From: Pteria penguin | Taxonomy: Eukaryota; Mollusca; Bivalvia; Pterioida; Pteriidae | DNA: 64,000 bases | NCBI GenBank assembly: GCA_035048485.1 | Contig: CM068580.1 | Span: 57,427,983 to 57,491,982 of the forward strand | Direction of reading: 5' to 3' | Shown: positions 22,900 to 34,112 of the stretch, piece by piece | Position numbering within the stretch: the stretch's first letter is position 1 | How the letters are laid out: each line of letters opens with the position of its first letter | The notes under the pieces: model-generated | Told to the model about the DNA's origin: nothing | Databases searched by the model: none | What the model saw: the letters and a program-made list of their open reading frames with translations, nothing else | Made by a program: the position numbers and the translations under genes

Positions 22900-23600
22900 C
22901 AAATAAACAATTTAATACCATCGCTCTATCCGAGTTATCGCCTTGTGATGGTATATCCAGCGATTTATGTCTTAAATGGCATCCAAAATAATGATTTTTT
23001 CAAGAAAACTTCTACTTCCATATTACAAACTAGAATTCAATTTACATTCTCCGGAAATCTTTTCCGTATCACACAGACTACATGACTCCAATACTGTTCA
23101 AATTGCAAACCTTTTAACTTCTCCGTAATATTTAACAATTTTCATTTTACAATTTCGATCAAACGTATGTTTACAAATGAGAAATATAACATTAAAAGTC
23201 ATCAATATTTAGATGATGTAGATCCCGATAACGAAATTTCTATCCTTAGTGTAGATTGGTAACCCCGTATAGAAAACAGTTATTCTGGGAATAATGATCT
23301 TTGATCAATTTTTGTTCGTATTGAAATATAGTACAAAAATGAATGGATGTTTTTTATGTGTTTACACAGTTTCAAATTTTTGTAATTAGTCTCAAATTAT
23401 GCCATTACTGGAAAAGATTTATCCAGCTGTACAAATAAAAGCGCATTCACAAACATATCTTTTATCATCATTTAAAGATAGGAAAGTTATACGACAAATT
23501 ACTTTGTCAGGTTTATTGCTTATTGTATCCGGTAAGTAAACTGAATTAATGCTTTTATGTCAATATTATTGTTTAGTTGAGGCTATGATATAATGCATAA
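22900..23600. other. Intergenic, no gene seen
   Basis: AT-rich, nothing recognised on either strand. Confidence 0.5.
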
Positions 23601-23639
23601 GATCCCTAATATTTCATAGAAAAGGCTGCGCGATTTAAT

Positions 23640-24690
23640 TGGTAACGCATCGGTTTTCGGGCTAAGACTTGAAGATCATAAGCCGACTAGAAACGGGAAT
23701 GTCAAAGACCGACCAGATACCCGACTGTTGTCGTGAAAACTATAGGGTAACCTAAGACCGATGTATCATTGGTCGACTGCATGCGATAATAGGCCAATCT
23801 GAGACAGGAAAACTATAGGCATGTAGGAGACATGAAGACCATGGACACCCCCCCCCCCCCGAAAGTTACATAGACCAGAAACCCGAAGGTCATAGGCCGA
23901 CGAGAGAATGGACGGTTATACCCGACCGGAGTCATGAAAACTATTGACTGTGTCATGTTCTAATTTTTTAATTTACTTGGGGGTGGTAAATATAAAAATT
24001 AGAACATGACAATTAATTTTTGTATTTACCACCAAACTCTGACAAACAACCGGAAATCGTCGAGGGATCGGAGATATGAATACCATAGGTCGACCGGAGA
24101 CAAGATGCCATAAGCCGATTAGACCGGAAGATCATAGATTGACTGGAGAGATGAAGATTACATTCCGACCTGAAACCGGAAGATCATAGGCCAACTGGTG
24201 ACATGAAGACCAGCGGCCAACCTGATACCGGAAATTCATAGGCCGGCCAGAGTCTGTAATATCATAGGCCAACTGGTGACATGAAGACTAGTGGCCAACC
24301 TGATACCGGAAATTCATAGGCCGACCAAAGTCCGTTAGATCATAGGCCGAGCAGAGACACGAAGACCAGTGGCCAACCTGATACCGGAAATTCATAGGCC
24401 GACCAGAGTCCGGAATATCATAGGCCAACTGGTGACATGAAGACCAGTGGCCAACCTGATACCGGAAATTTCATAGTCCGACCAGAGTCCGTAAGATCAT
24501 AGGCCGAGCGGAAACACGAAGACCAGTGGCCAACCTGATACCGGAAATTCATATTCCGACCAGAGTCCGGAATATCATAGGCCGAGCGGAGACACAAAGA
24601 TCAGTGGCCAACCAGATACCGGAAGAGCATACGCTGACCCGAGTCCGGAAGATATTACGCCGACCTGAGTCCGGAAAATCATAGGCTCAA
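23640..24690 (+). repeat. Hierarchical minisatellite, 78-bp unit built of 26-bp subunits
   Basis: GAAGAC recurs at 24205, 24283, 24361, 24439 and 24518 (78, 78, 78, 79 bp). Each 78-bp unit contains three related parts, each with CATAGGCC- or AGTGGCCAAC-like cores followed by CCGGAA or CGTAAGATC. The left half (23640-23940) is more diverged and a palindromic insert interrupts it at about 23950-24035. Confidence 0.85.
23951..24033. repeat. Two interleaved inverted repeats inside the minisatellite
   Basis: Arm A 23951-23968 (TGTCATGTTCTAATTTTT) pairs perfectly with 23994-24011. Arm B 23982-24001 pairs with 24014-24033 with one mismatch. B and A' overlap by 8 nt, so the two stems exclude each other. 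No similarity to the flanking minisatellite. Confidence 0.9.
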
Positions 24691-24699
24691 AAACTATCT

Positions 24700-25970
24700 T
24701 CACATAAACACCTGTTCCTATAATATTAATTACCATAACACCATTTATACCAATATGAATTCTGTGCACCGGAGGCATAATTCGATAAATATGTCTATTA
24801 TGATGCTCCTGGCCATAACTTGTAAATTGAAAAAACTTGCCGAACAGATATGACAGGATGAGTCAAAAACACCAGAAGACAGAATTGTGAATGAGTGGGG
24901 AAGTTTAAATGATTTACAAACTTTTTTAATAATCGAGGCTTGCGTCATGACAAGAGAGGACTTCATGTTTGATCATTGATGACTTTTGAAAATAAGAGTG
25001 AATTTATTCCTATGACTTGAATTTAACATCGTTTACTTTACTTGGTAAAGGCCAACAGGCTGAAAAATTGTGAAATGAACTTTTTTATTTATGATACTTT
25101 TTAGGTATTTTCATTTGGATTTACACACAAGTATTTTATAATGCAGATGAACATGTAACGGCAACACAATTTGCATTACCAATCCTTGGGATAAATCAAT
25201 ATCATTGATAATTTCTTGGTATCTTCCACATTCATTACGTTGAGCTATAATTAAATATATTGTTGAAACGAATTAAATTCTTGTATATTACTCAAACTTT
25301 ATCCCAAAGGGAACCGAGAAGCGCCTCAAAAAGATTTCATCGCTGCATTCATTAGGTGAATGTTGTCCCACTCTCTACAGGAAGTGCCACGATCACTTTG
25401 CATTAAAATACGGAAATAACACTTAAATCAAGGTATAAATGGGTATAAATTTCTTTATTGCCCAGAATTTTGCATAACATCCGCTTCGTCTTAAAGTACA
25501 ACATCTGCCTACTTAGGTAAACCGGAAGAGGATGTGGGTGCAACAAGTGCAAGGCATATGTCTGAAAAAGACAATTCTTAGAGCGTATAAAATTTCATTA
25601 CGTTTGCTTTATAAAATGACAATGGGTGCTTGCTGATACTCGCAACCGGATTGTGTAATGTTAAAGATTTTTACTATGCACAAGGAATACTTTCGCCGAC
25701 AATGTGAAATACGAAACGAATTTTGAAATTACACATACAACAAAACGTCGTTTTCGCATGCATGAAAATGCCATCTTGGGATTTGACAATCATATTTCAA
25801 AATAGTGTTTTCCAAATAAATATAGGAGATCGGTTGACAGCGTTGAGTCATAGTGCACTCTAATTCGGAGTGAAAAAAAATCTGAGAAAATCAGTGATGG
25901 AACTTGGATTGGATGACTCCATCAGATAGTAAACCCTTAAATCTAAATTTATCAGGGAGCATAAACAGTT
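24700..25970. other. Intergenic, no gene seen
   Basis: Two short overlapping open frames on the - strand have no recognisable domain or splice context. Nothing else noted. Confidence 0.5.
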
Positions 25971-25974
25971 TTGC

Positions 25975-26760
25975 CAAAATAAAAGCCTCTTGTGGTGTGT
26001 TTTAAGTTCTAGTTGCTGAGTCACACTTATCTTTCTGAAATGACCTTGACCTTACAAAATTATCTTGATTGTCGGAAAGCCCATATCCTGACCGACAATA
26101 AAGAATTGTATAAATAATTAATATAGGTAGATATATAGATGTTTTAATTTAGTGTGAATTATGATAATTGCCTATTAGATATACACTAAAATTTAAGCCC
26201 TTCTTGGTGTAATAAATTCTATTTTTCGAGTGATCTCGAGCTTTCAAAGGTGATCTGAAGAGTCCGAAAGACCATATTCTGAATAGCATTTAACATTTGT
26301 AAAAAGTATGGTATAGTATGATATATTGTATTTACAAAAAGTAAAATAGCTTGTATGAACATGGAACCATACAAAATATAATTAACATTTTGATACAACT
26401 ATGGGGTACGGAAGACAGACAATAGAAATTGGTAATGTTCATTACACACTGAAAATCTACCATACATCAGCCCTTTTTTATATATCTACACTGACAATAG
26501 ACATTTTTGTGAAGTATGATTATTACCTATTGAAAATTCTTTAAGACATAAATCCTTCTTGGTATTTATATTTCTATTTTCTGTTTAATCTCGTCCTCTA
26601 GGAAATGCTCTTGAGTAAACTTTGTCCGAAGTTGCGTGTGAAGTATAATTAAATTGTGATGAATGGTCAAGTAGATTTGATTTTAGATGGACATACAGAT
26701 GGACGGACAGACACCACAGCTACTATATGCTTCCCCCAAACTTTTCGGAGAGTATAAAAT
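25975..26760. repeat. Dispersed repeat with three internal units
   Basis: Related blocks near 25985, 26193 and 26540 share 'cttcttggt...tttctattttt...tgatctcg' and a GACCTTGACC or GTCCGAA motif. The right end has GGACGGACAGAC and CCCCCAAACTTTTCGG, like the hairpin end of the copy at 19612. Intermediate boundaries are uncertain. Confidence 0.45.
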
Positions 26761-26764
26761 CAAC

Positions 26765-27137
26765 ACCGTGACATGAATATGGTAACTTGTTCGTGTTAAA
26801 ACTGTATATAACGACCGTTATACATTAATTTCAATTATATTAGAAGAACATACAGAAATAACAAAATGCTCATCTCATCAAATATTCATTGCTATATTAC
26901 ATCTACACATCAAATGACGGTATCGCACATGTTTTCATATTGCTCTGGTATAGGGCAAAATCGACATTAAACGGAATTCATGAATCATATTATTTTGTAT
27001 GGAATAATTTATTATGCCCACATGCTTTTCAGTTTTAATAATTATGATAAGATATTTTAAAAATAATCAAAGTTGATAAGGACAAATATCTTTTATCCTT
27101 TGAACCATTATGAATGACCTATGTTTAAATTCTTGCA
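26765..27137. other. Intergenic, no gene seen
   Basis: AT-rich spacer before the 47-bp array; nothing recognised. Confidence 0.5.
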
Positions 27138-27256
27138 AATGACTGCAGTACATGAAAGTACTCACTCGGGGAAATGCAAAAGTGGAAAGAAGAGGAGAAT
27201 AGAACTCATATTATGACGTCAGAAAAATACTTGATTGCATGGCAAGCGCAATGGCT

Positions 27257-27908
27257 ACTTAGACGGCCAGTAAGCATGTATAAAGATATGATAAGTAATG
27301 CCGACTTAGACGGTCAGTAAGCATGTATAAAGATATGGTAAGTAATACCGACTTAGACGACCAGAAAGCATGTATAAAGATATGATAAGTAATATCGACT
27401 TAGACGGTCAGTAAGCATGTATAAAGATATGATAAGTAATATCGACTTAGACGGTCAGTAAGCATGTATAAAGATATGATAAGTAATGCCGACTTAGACG
27501 GTCAGTAAGCATGTATAAAGATATGATAAGTAATGCCGACTTAGACGGCCAGTAAGCATGTATAAAGATATGGTAAGTAATACCGACTTAGACGGTCAGT
27601 AAGCATGTATAAAGATATGATAAGTAATATCGACTTAGACGGTCAGTAAGCATGTATAAAGATATGATAAGTAATGCCGACTTAGACGGCCAGTAAGCAT
27701 GTATAAAGATATGATAAGTAATGCCGACTTAGACGGTCAGTAAGCATGTATAAAGATATGATAAGTGATACCGACTTAGACGGTCAGTTAGCATGTATAA
27801 AGATATGATAAGTAATACCGACTATGACGGTCAGTAAGCATGTATAAAGATATGATAAGTAATACCGACTTAGACGGTCAGTTAGCATGTATAAAGATAT
27901 GTTAAGTA
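27257..27908 (+). repeat. 47-bp tandem array, about 14 copies
   Basis: The unit is ACTTAGACGGTCAGTAAGCA followed by TGTATAAAGATATGATAAGT and AATGCCG. Period 47 is fixed by ACTTAGA at 27257 and 27304. Copies differ at a few positions (GCC/ACC/ATC, GGTC/GGCC, GTAAG/GTTAG). No spacers between units. Confidence 0.95.
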
Positions 27909-28006
27909 AAGAAAAAACTTTCAAATCAACAACCGCCAGCTGCAAGTAATATCTCATTGTGTATTACAATGTATGTATTAGAGAGCTTTAGAATAAATAA
28001 AAAAAA

Positions 28007-28330
28007 AATGACTGCAGTACATGAAAGTACTCACTCGGGGAAATGCAAAAGTGGAAAGAAGAGGAGAATAGAACTCATATTATGACGTCAGAAAAATACT
28101 TGATTGCATGGCAAGCGCAATGGCTACTTAGACGGCCAGTAAGCATGTATAAAGATATGATAAGTAATGCCGACTTAGACGGTCAGTAAGCATGTATAAA
28201 GATATGGTAAGTAATACCGACTTAGACGACCAGAAAGCATGTATAAAGATATGATAAGTAATATCGACTTAGACGGTCAGTAAGCATGTATAAAGATATG
28301 ATAAGTAATATCGACTTAGACGGTCAGTAA
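28007..28330 (+). repeat. Identical second copy of the array's left flank and first units
   Basis: 28007-28330 repeats 27138-27461 without a difference I can find: about 119 bp of unique left flank (GACTGCAGTACATGAAAGTA...) plus about 4.4 array units. The offset is 869 bp, same orientation. Confidence 0.93.
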
Positions 28331-28933
28331 ATTATTAAAGTTATTAAATTAATTGTCTCTCAAACTTTGACCAATGGCGAGATTAACCAATGGTTGAAGT
28401 TTCGAACAACAGGCCCCTGGTTTCATCGCATTTGGGTATCACAACTGTTTTTTTTTTTCTGAAACCACAAACACCGAATCTGCTGTGTTTTATCTGAACT
28501 TTGAATATCGGACATCTTTTCTCTTTCGAATCTAATATACTGATGAATATGAAAAGTTACGATGCATCTTTCATTGGATAGATATGTTACTCTACTTCAA
28601 AACAGATAATTTGAGAATACTGCTGAAATTCCTCACTTTCTAGTAATTTTTACAAACGTTGTATATTGTTTTTTTTTAATCCATTAAAGTCATTACTTGA
28701 TTAAAGTGAAGTACATATTTTAAATCTTCCTAATATATGACTAAATGCAAATTTTGTTTTCACAACGCACATTGAAAATCATAGTCCGAATATATCATAT
28801 ATTAAATATTGTGAAGAAAATACGACAACAATTTTTACTTTGGTACAAAAACAAATAATGCGGAGCCGCTTGTTTAAAGTGAAAGAAAAGAATACATCTG
28901 ACTCAACTGTAGGAGAAAATTCGTCTTGGACAT

Positions 28934-29622
28934 GACGAGCATACATGAATAAGCGTATAAAACTATGACGAGCATACATGAATAAGCGCATAAAACTATG
29001 ACGAGCATACATGAATAAGAGCATAAAACTATGACGAGCATACATGAATAAGCGCATAAATCTATGACGAGCATACATGAAAAAGCGCATGAAACTATGG
29101 CGAGCATACATGAATAAGCGCATAAAACTATGACGAGCATACATGAATAAGCGCATAAAACTATGACGAGCATACAAGAATAAGCACATAAAACTATGAC
29201 GAGCATACATGAATAAGCGCAAAAAACTATGACGAGCATACATGAATAAGCGCATAAAACTATGACGAGCATACATGAAAAATCGCATGAAACTATGACA
29301 AGCATACATGAATAAGCGCATAAATCTATGACGAGCATACAGGAATAAGCGCATGAAACTATGACGAGCATACATGAATAAGCGCATAAAACTATGACGA
29401 GCATACATGAATAAAGGCATAAAACTATGACGAGCATACATGAATAAGCGCATGAAACTATGACAAGCATACATGAATAAGCGCATAAATCTATGACGTG
29501 CATACAGGAATAAGTGCATGAAACTATGACGAGCATACATGAATAAGCGCATAAAACTATGACGAGCATACATGAATAAGCGCATAAAACTATGACGAGC
29601 ATACATGAATAAGCGCATAAAC
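28934..29622 (-). repeat. 33-bp minisatellite, about 21 copies
   Basis: The + strand unit is GACGAGCATACATGAATAAG followed by CGCATAAAACTAT. Because 33 is 11 codons, two - strand frames stay open for 242 and 294 codons, reading FMRLFMYARHS or LCAYSCMLVIV repeats. There is no splice context, no conserved start and no known protein like it, so I call it DNA repeat rather than a gene. Confidence 0.95.
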
Positions 29623-30364
29623 ATCACAAACATACTCGGTTGTAATACAGTTATGGTACTCACTAAGGACGGTCAGTTTAAGCGACATTCGTCATTCAAT
29701 TGGAGTGGCTATCAGGTTTCCGGGCTCACCTTCCAATTTACCACCACATTAGTGCAATTAATGAAGACTTTCATTGATATGGACAAAGTGTCCAATTATA
29801 GACGCAAAAATTAAGGGTGTTGTAGCACAGAAAATGGTATATAAATTCAATTATTAAATATAGGCACATCTGATTCCATAAATATCACTAAAATCTGGCA
29901 TAGGAATGAGAAAGAATTGCAAAAGAGGTCGTTGTCAGGAAATTTACAAATAAATGTTATTCGTATTTGTGTGTGTGGTTTTTTTTATATTTGTGTACAA
30001 ATGTTTATTATTGTTTATTAAATGTTTCTTGGCTAAAGTTACCAGTAAAACTACCAACCGCATCTTTCATTGCATAGCAAATAAAAACCTATGTCAAAGA
30101 GGAAAAAAAATTAAAATAACACCAATGTAACTTTAAACCACATTCATCTCAGTTTAAATTATCGAAAAAATATTTCTCTTGAAGGTCACTATACAAAACT
30201 TTGCATACTTGGCACATTATTGGCACATTAATGATAGCATTCTTTACTAATCTTAATATATGATACTCTTGGGAGGTTAACACAATTTTCGAGAGGATAG
30301 AGGAACCAAATCCTTTTTGTAAAATTTTGGCAAGGAAAGGGGTTCCATCTTCAAAAGTAGTGTA

Positions 30365-30437
30365 ATTGGTGGGATTGCTTTTGATAGTCGATTTCAAATC
30401 ATATTTGAAATCGGCTATCAAAAGCAATCCCACCAAT
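30365..30437. repeat. Near-perfect hairpin, 35-bp arms, 3-nt loop
   Basis: The left arm 30365-30399 starts ATTGGTGGGATTGCTTTTGA; the right arm 30403-30437 is its reverse complement with one mismatch. Loop CAT. It lies just beside the 3' end of the mariner remnant, and an open - strand frame runs through it by chance. Confidence 0.92.
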
Positions 30438-30479
30438 ACTAATGGGAGTAGTGCAATTTTCTCATGTACATCATGAACA

Positions 30480-31825
30480 TCTTACTCATATACGGAAAAC
30501 CCGGGATTGAAAGAAATGATCAATATGAGAATTTTTCAATATAATCTACCTTCATCTCAATGCATTTTCTTCATCTATTTCCAATTTTTTAATCCCTTTA
30601 AAATATGAAATGCTTCATTTTGGTCCCCTTAGTACTCATATACAACATTCCAACATTTTGGAATTTAGTTTTGGAACAGATAGAAGTCAGATGGGTCTAA
30701 ATCTGCAGAGCTGCATTCCTTGCAACTTGGGAACTGTGAGTGGGTGCATGATCCTGCAAGAGCAAAACGCCTCTGGTTAGCTTCCTCTCATCGTTCTCGC
30801 AGTCCTCTTGACGCACAGCCTCCTCAACTCATTTGCATTTTATGCACCATTTATCGTGCGGTTTTCCTCAAGATGTATCAATCATGATTATTCACTGAGT
30901 GTCCCAAACGATAGAGGCCATGACTTTTCAGTTGAGGTAACAATCTTGAATTTTTAGGAGGGGTAAACCAGGGTGAAATCATTGCATGCTTTTTTTTTTA
31001 GATTTAGATTCATAATGGTGAACCTAGTTTTCATCCTGAATGAGAATTCGTCCCATAAAATTCTCGGGATCATCCTCATTGCGAGACAAAATATACAACA
31101 GAGAAAACAGAAGACACCAGACCAAGCTGTGCGACACAAATCACCAAGAACATGCACATAAAACATGATGCTAGTAAAATATACACTGAAAACGGCATTA
31201 CAAAGATTCAAAGACATCATACCTGTTTCTCTTTTGAAGTTCAATCAACATTCTAGGGAACATTCCAACAGAGACCTTAGATATGCCAAAGATGTCGGTT
31301 AGCATTGACTGAAGAGCCTCATAACCCAAAAATATGCCTATTTTTCTGACTATATCTCTGAGATTTCGCTGTCACACACGACAAGAGTGTGTACAATAAC
31401 AACGTTTTCGTCTGGGGTAGCCTCTTTTGGCGTCCAAATGGTTCATCATCTTCGATGCTTTCCCATCTTCTCTAAATACAGTAGGCCATTTTTTAACAGT
31501 ATCATAAGAACGTGACTCCTTCCCGAGGGTTTAATGAAGTCCTCACGGATTTCCTTTGGAGTCATCCCCTTCTTATTATATACCAGGGTAGATATTTAAT
31601 CACTGAGGGTCAAGCTTGGTGTAGTGGTTAAGCGCTTGTTTGCGGTGCCGACGATCCGGGTTCGATTCCCGGGTTGCACCACTATGTTTAAGAGGTTGGT
31701 TATCTTCTGCTTCCATGTCGCGATATAACTGAAAAATTGTTGAAAGCGACGTAAAACACCAATCAATCAACCAACCAACCAACCAATTTAATCACTATTC
31801 CAAATTTAGTTTTCTCCATTTTAGA
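30480..31825 (-). pseudogene. Mariner (Tc1/mariner) transposase, decayed and interrupted by a SINE
   Basis: On the - strand, from an ATG at 31819 (MEKTKFGIVIKYL), fragments in several frames match mariner transposase in order: KKGMTPKEIREDF and ESIEDDEPFGR (N-terminal helix-turn-helix region, 31320-31590), MASIVWDTQ (about 30920), TRGVLLLQDHAPTHSSQVA (catalytic-domain region, about 30770) and a DPSDFYLF-like match (about 30690). Stops and frameshifts are frequent, so it cannot make transposase. Mariner moves by cut-and-paste at TA using a DDD catalytic triad; the aspartate in QDHAPTH is present, the others I did not verify. A SINE B copy (31605-31785) splits the coding region after the first 12 codons. 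Terminal repeats were not identified with certainty. Confidence 0.85.
31605..31785 (+). repeat. SINE family B, intact, inserted in mariner
   Basis: tRNA-like head (AAGCTTGGTGTAGTGGTTAA, GGGTTCGATTCCC), a body with TTTAAGAGGTTGG and GATATAACTGAAAAATTGTTG, and the tail GCGACGTAAAACACCAATCA then (ACCA)n. Flanked by a perfect 11-bp target duplication ATTTAATCACT (31594-31604, 31786-31796). Confidence 0.93.
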
Positions 31826-31829
31826 GGCT

Positions 31830-33870
31830 TGACTAACCCTCTAAATTTAACAGCGACTTCCGTGATTAATCAAAAGTTTTGAAATACTACTCTCTCCACC
31901 AAAAACGTTTAATATGATTTGGGGTTTTTATATTTATCTATTGTATCAAAATATTTCGGCACGAGAATTTTTGTTCATACTTCGTACATAAAAAAAAACT
32001 GTACATAAAACAACACTAGCATGAATAAAATGCTTCCATGTTACTTTAGTGTTTATTAAATGAAGCAAACAAAACCCCAAAAATAAAAATAATTCCTAGA
32101 AATTGTTTGTGGCAGTTACACATCAATCATCTTGATACCGTTGAGATTGCTTCCAACGAAGAACAACCATCCTGGTGTTGATGAAATGGCGTCTGAGCGA
32201 TAAACATAGACAACTGCAGCCGTCTGAATAGAATTTTTAAAAACTTGCGTCTCTGAGAGTTAAATATTTATAGAATGGAACGACAACCATCCGAAAATAG
32301 CAGAAAATAACACTGACGACTCCATAAAACGGAGACAATCTTTCTTGTCTCGATGAAACTGCTTCTTTTGTAACAATGGAATGCATATATAAGTATCCAA
32401 GTATAAATTAAGCCGATTCTGTTAATAAATCGCAAGGGAATGTAACAATTATAATTTTGTAAAATACTTGTGATATTGTGGCATTTAAATTCTCAGATAT
32501 GGAATATAATTATCTAAGTTGCAATGAAACACTTTTAAAATATAGAGAAACTCGTTCTCTACGGCTTGTATGAGTCATGTAAAAAGTTTAATACAATTAT
32601 AATTCTAAACTTACTCTCGATATCTTCTGATTTTTAATTTAGAATAATTAAAAGTGTGCACAAGTTGACAGTCACAAGGCGACTTTGCTTCCTTTCGATT
32701 ATTCGAAATTAAAAGTAAGCAAATGAAAATACTGAGTATTCAAAATATGTATATATCGTATGAAAAATTAAAAATCAAAACCAAACCAAACTAATCCCCC
32801 ACCCCCTGCAAAAATACATGTATATATTGTATTAAAGAATTAAAAACAAAAACAAATACTAAAACCAAAACAAAACTAAACCAAAAACACCAACCAAAAA
32901 TACATATAGGATCTGAAATGAATTTTCATTTCACACGGTATTTATTAAATGAGTTGTTTGTTTTATATATAACACACAACGAGTTTCATCAAACACAAGG
33001 TTGACACAATTCTTTTCTACGCTGTGACGTCACCTATGTCATAAATTAATTTATGACATAGCGATATTTTACTGCATAAACAGCAAAACATGTGATAAAT
33101 GTATATATTGTATAAAAAATAAAAAACAAAAAACAAAAACCAACTTCAAAACCAACCTAAACCTAAAACAACCCCCCCCCTCTAAAAAACGAATAAAATA
33201 AAAACAAAACAAAACAAAACACAAAAAACACCCAAAAATTAAAAAAAAAAAAACAGAATAAATTAATAAATAAAGAAGGAAAGAAAAAAAGACTTCTGTC
33301 TCAATCCTTATCTTACAATTTGGAAATAAATGTATTACAGTGAAGAGATGAATACTTGGCCATATTTTCCCCTTACGTTTATAATTCAAAGTATAGACAA
33401 CATTGTTTCTCTCAGATATTTTGTTCATAAAGCAGGGGCGTATTTCTCTCAAATCGTCGACTCGAATGAAAAACTAATATACAAATTTTAGGACTGAGAA
33501 CACAACAGGCTTGAAATAATTTCTTAATAGGAGTGTCCACACAATATCATTAAAACCGTTTAAAAATCTGACAGCAATTAGCAACACGTGTACTTTTAAA
33601 TTGAACACTGGGGCACCTGCTTTTAGTATTTGTAGATTGGCATAATCGATGCATTAATCCCACAGATGGGGACGTCCTCTACAGTGTGAAATTCTAATTG
33701 TAATTTTCATTAACAAATATTTACCTTATACATTTAAATGTATTTAAAATCAATAGACTGAAAACGACCTTTTCAGCATTATCCGTAGAAGCAGTTGTGG
33801 TTAAGATGGTGTAATCATTAAAAGCTTCGCGTGGGTCGCTGACGAATTAGGTTCGATCACCAGCTGAGCA
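31830..33870. other. Intergenic, A-rich repeats, no gene
   Basis: Three related A-rich blocks start with 'atgtatatat(t/c)gtat(t/g)a' at 32747, 32818 and 33098, each followed by AAAACAAAAAC-rich DNA and, in two cases, a C-run (CCCCCACCCCC, CCCCCCCCCC). A perfect 28-bp palindrome lies at 33034-33061. Long open frames through the A-rich tract are artefacts. Confidence 0.5.
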
Positions 33871-33876
33871 ATGGGA

Positions 33877-34112
33877 TAAACTAGAGCTGTCATAACGGAA
33901 CAAATTCCCCCTGGCGGCAACATGAGTTGAAACTTGTAATAATGCATCCCAAGATACATCATTGGTATAAGTGTAATGATGCCCCATTTGTAAATTTTCA
34001 GGAATTTGCTTTGTTGAACTTTTTAAGTGGACGGACAGACGGACATACAGGGTGATTCTTATATCTTATATACCCCCCCCACTTCATTTGCGGAAATGGG
34101 TGGGGGGAGTAT
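33877..34112 (-). repeat. Dispersed repeat with terminal hairpin, reversed copy
   Basis: Reads TAAACTAGAGCTGTCATAAC at its left and GGACGGACAGACGGACATAC plus ACCCCCCCCAC...GGGTGGGGGGAGTATA at its right: the reverse of the 19612-19890 copy. Confidence 0.7.

Noticed and set aside
27257..27908. CRISPR-like regular array
   Set aside because: Units are contiguous 47-bp tandem repeats without unique spacers, in an animal genome.
28779..29663. 294-codon and 242-codon open frames on the - strand
   Set aside because: They follow from a 33-bp minisatellite whose unit is a multiple of three; no domain, splice context or transcript-like features.
30149..30436. 95-codon - strand frame ending CQVCKVLYSDLQEKYFFDN
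   Set aside because: Its first part is one arm of a hairpin and no domain is recognised; probably chance or a remnant of a repeat.
31605..31782. Frames with GATRESNPDRRHRK-type ends at several sites (also 39569, 45493, 47202, 47344)
   Set aside because: They are translations of SINE B; similarity between them reflects the repeat, not a protein family.
33069..33452. 127-codon phenylalanine-rich - strand frame resembling a membrane protein
   Set aside because: Arises from an A-rich + strand tract (AAAACAAAAC), which gives runs of F, L and C.
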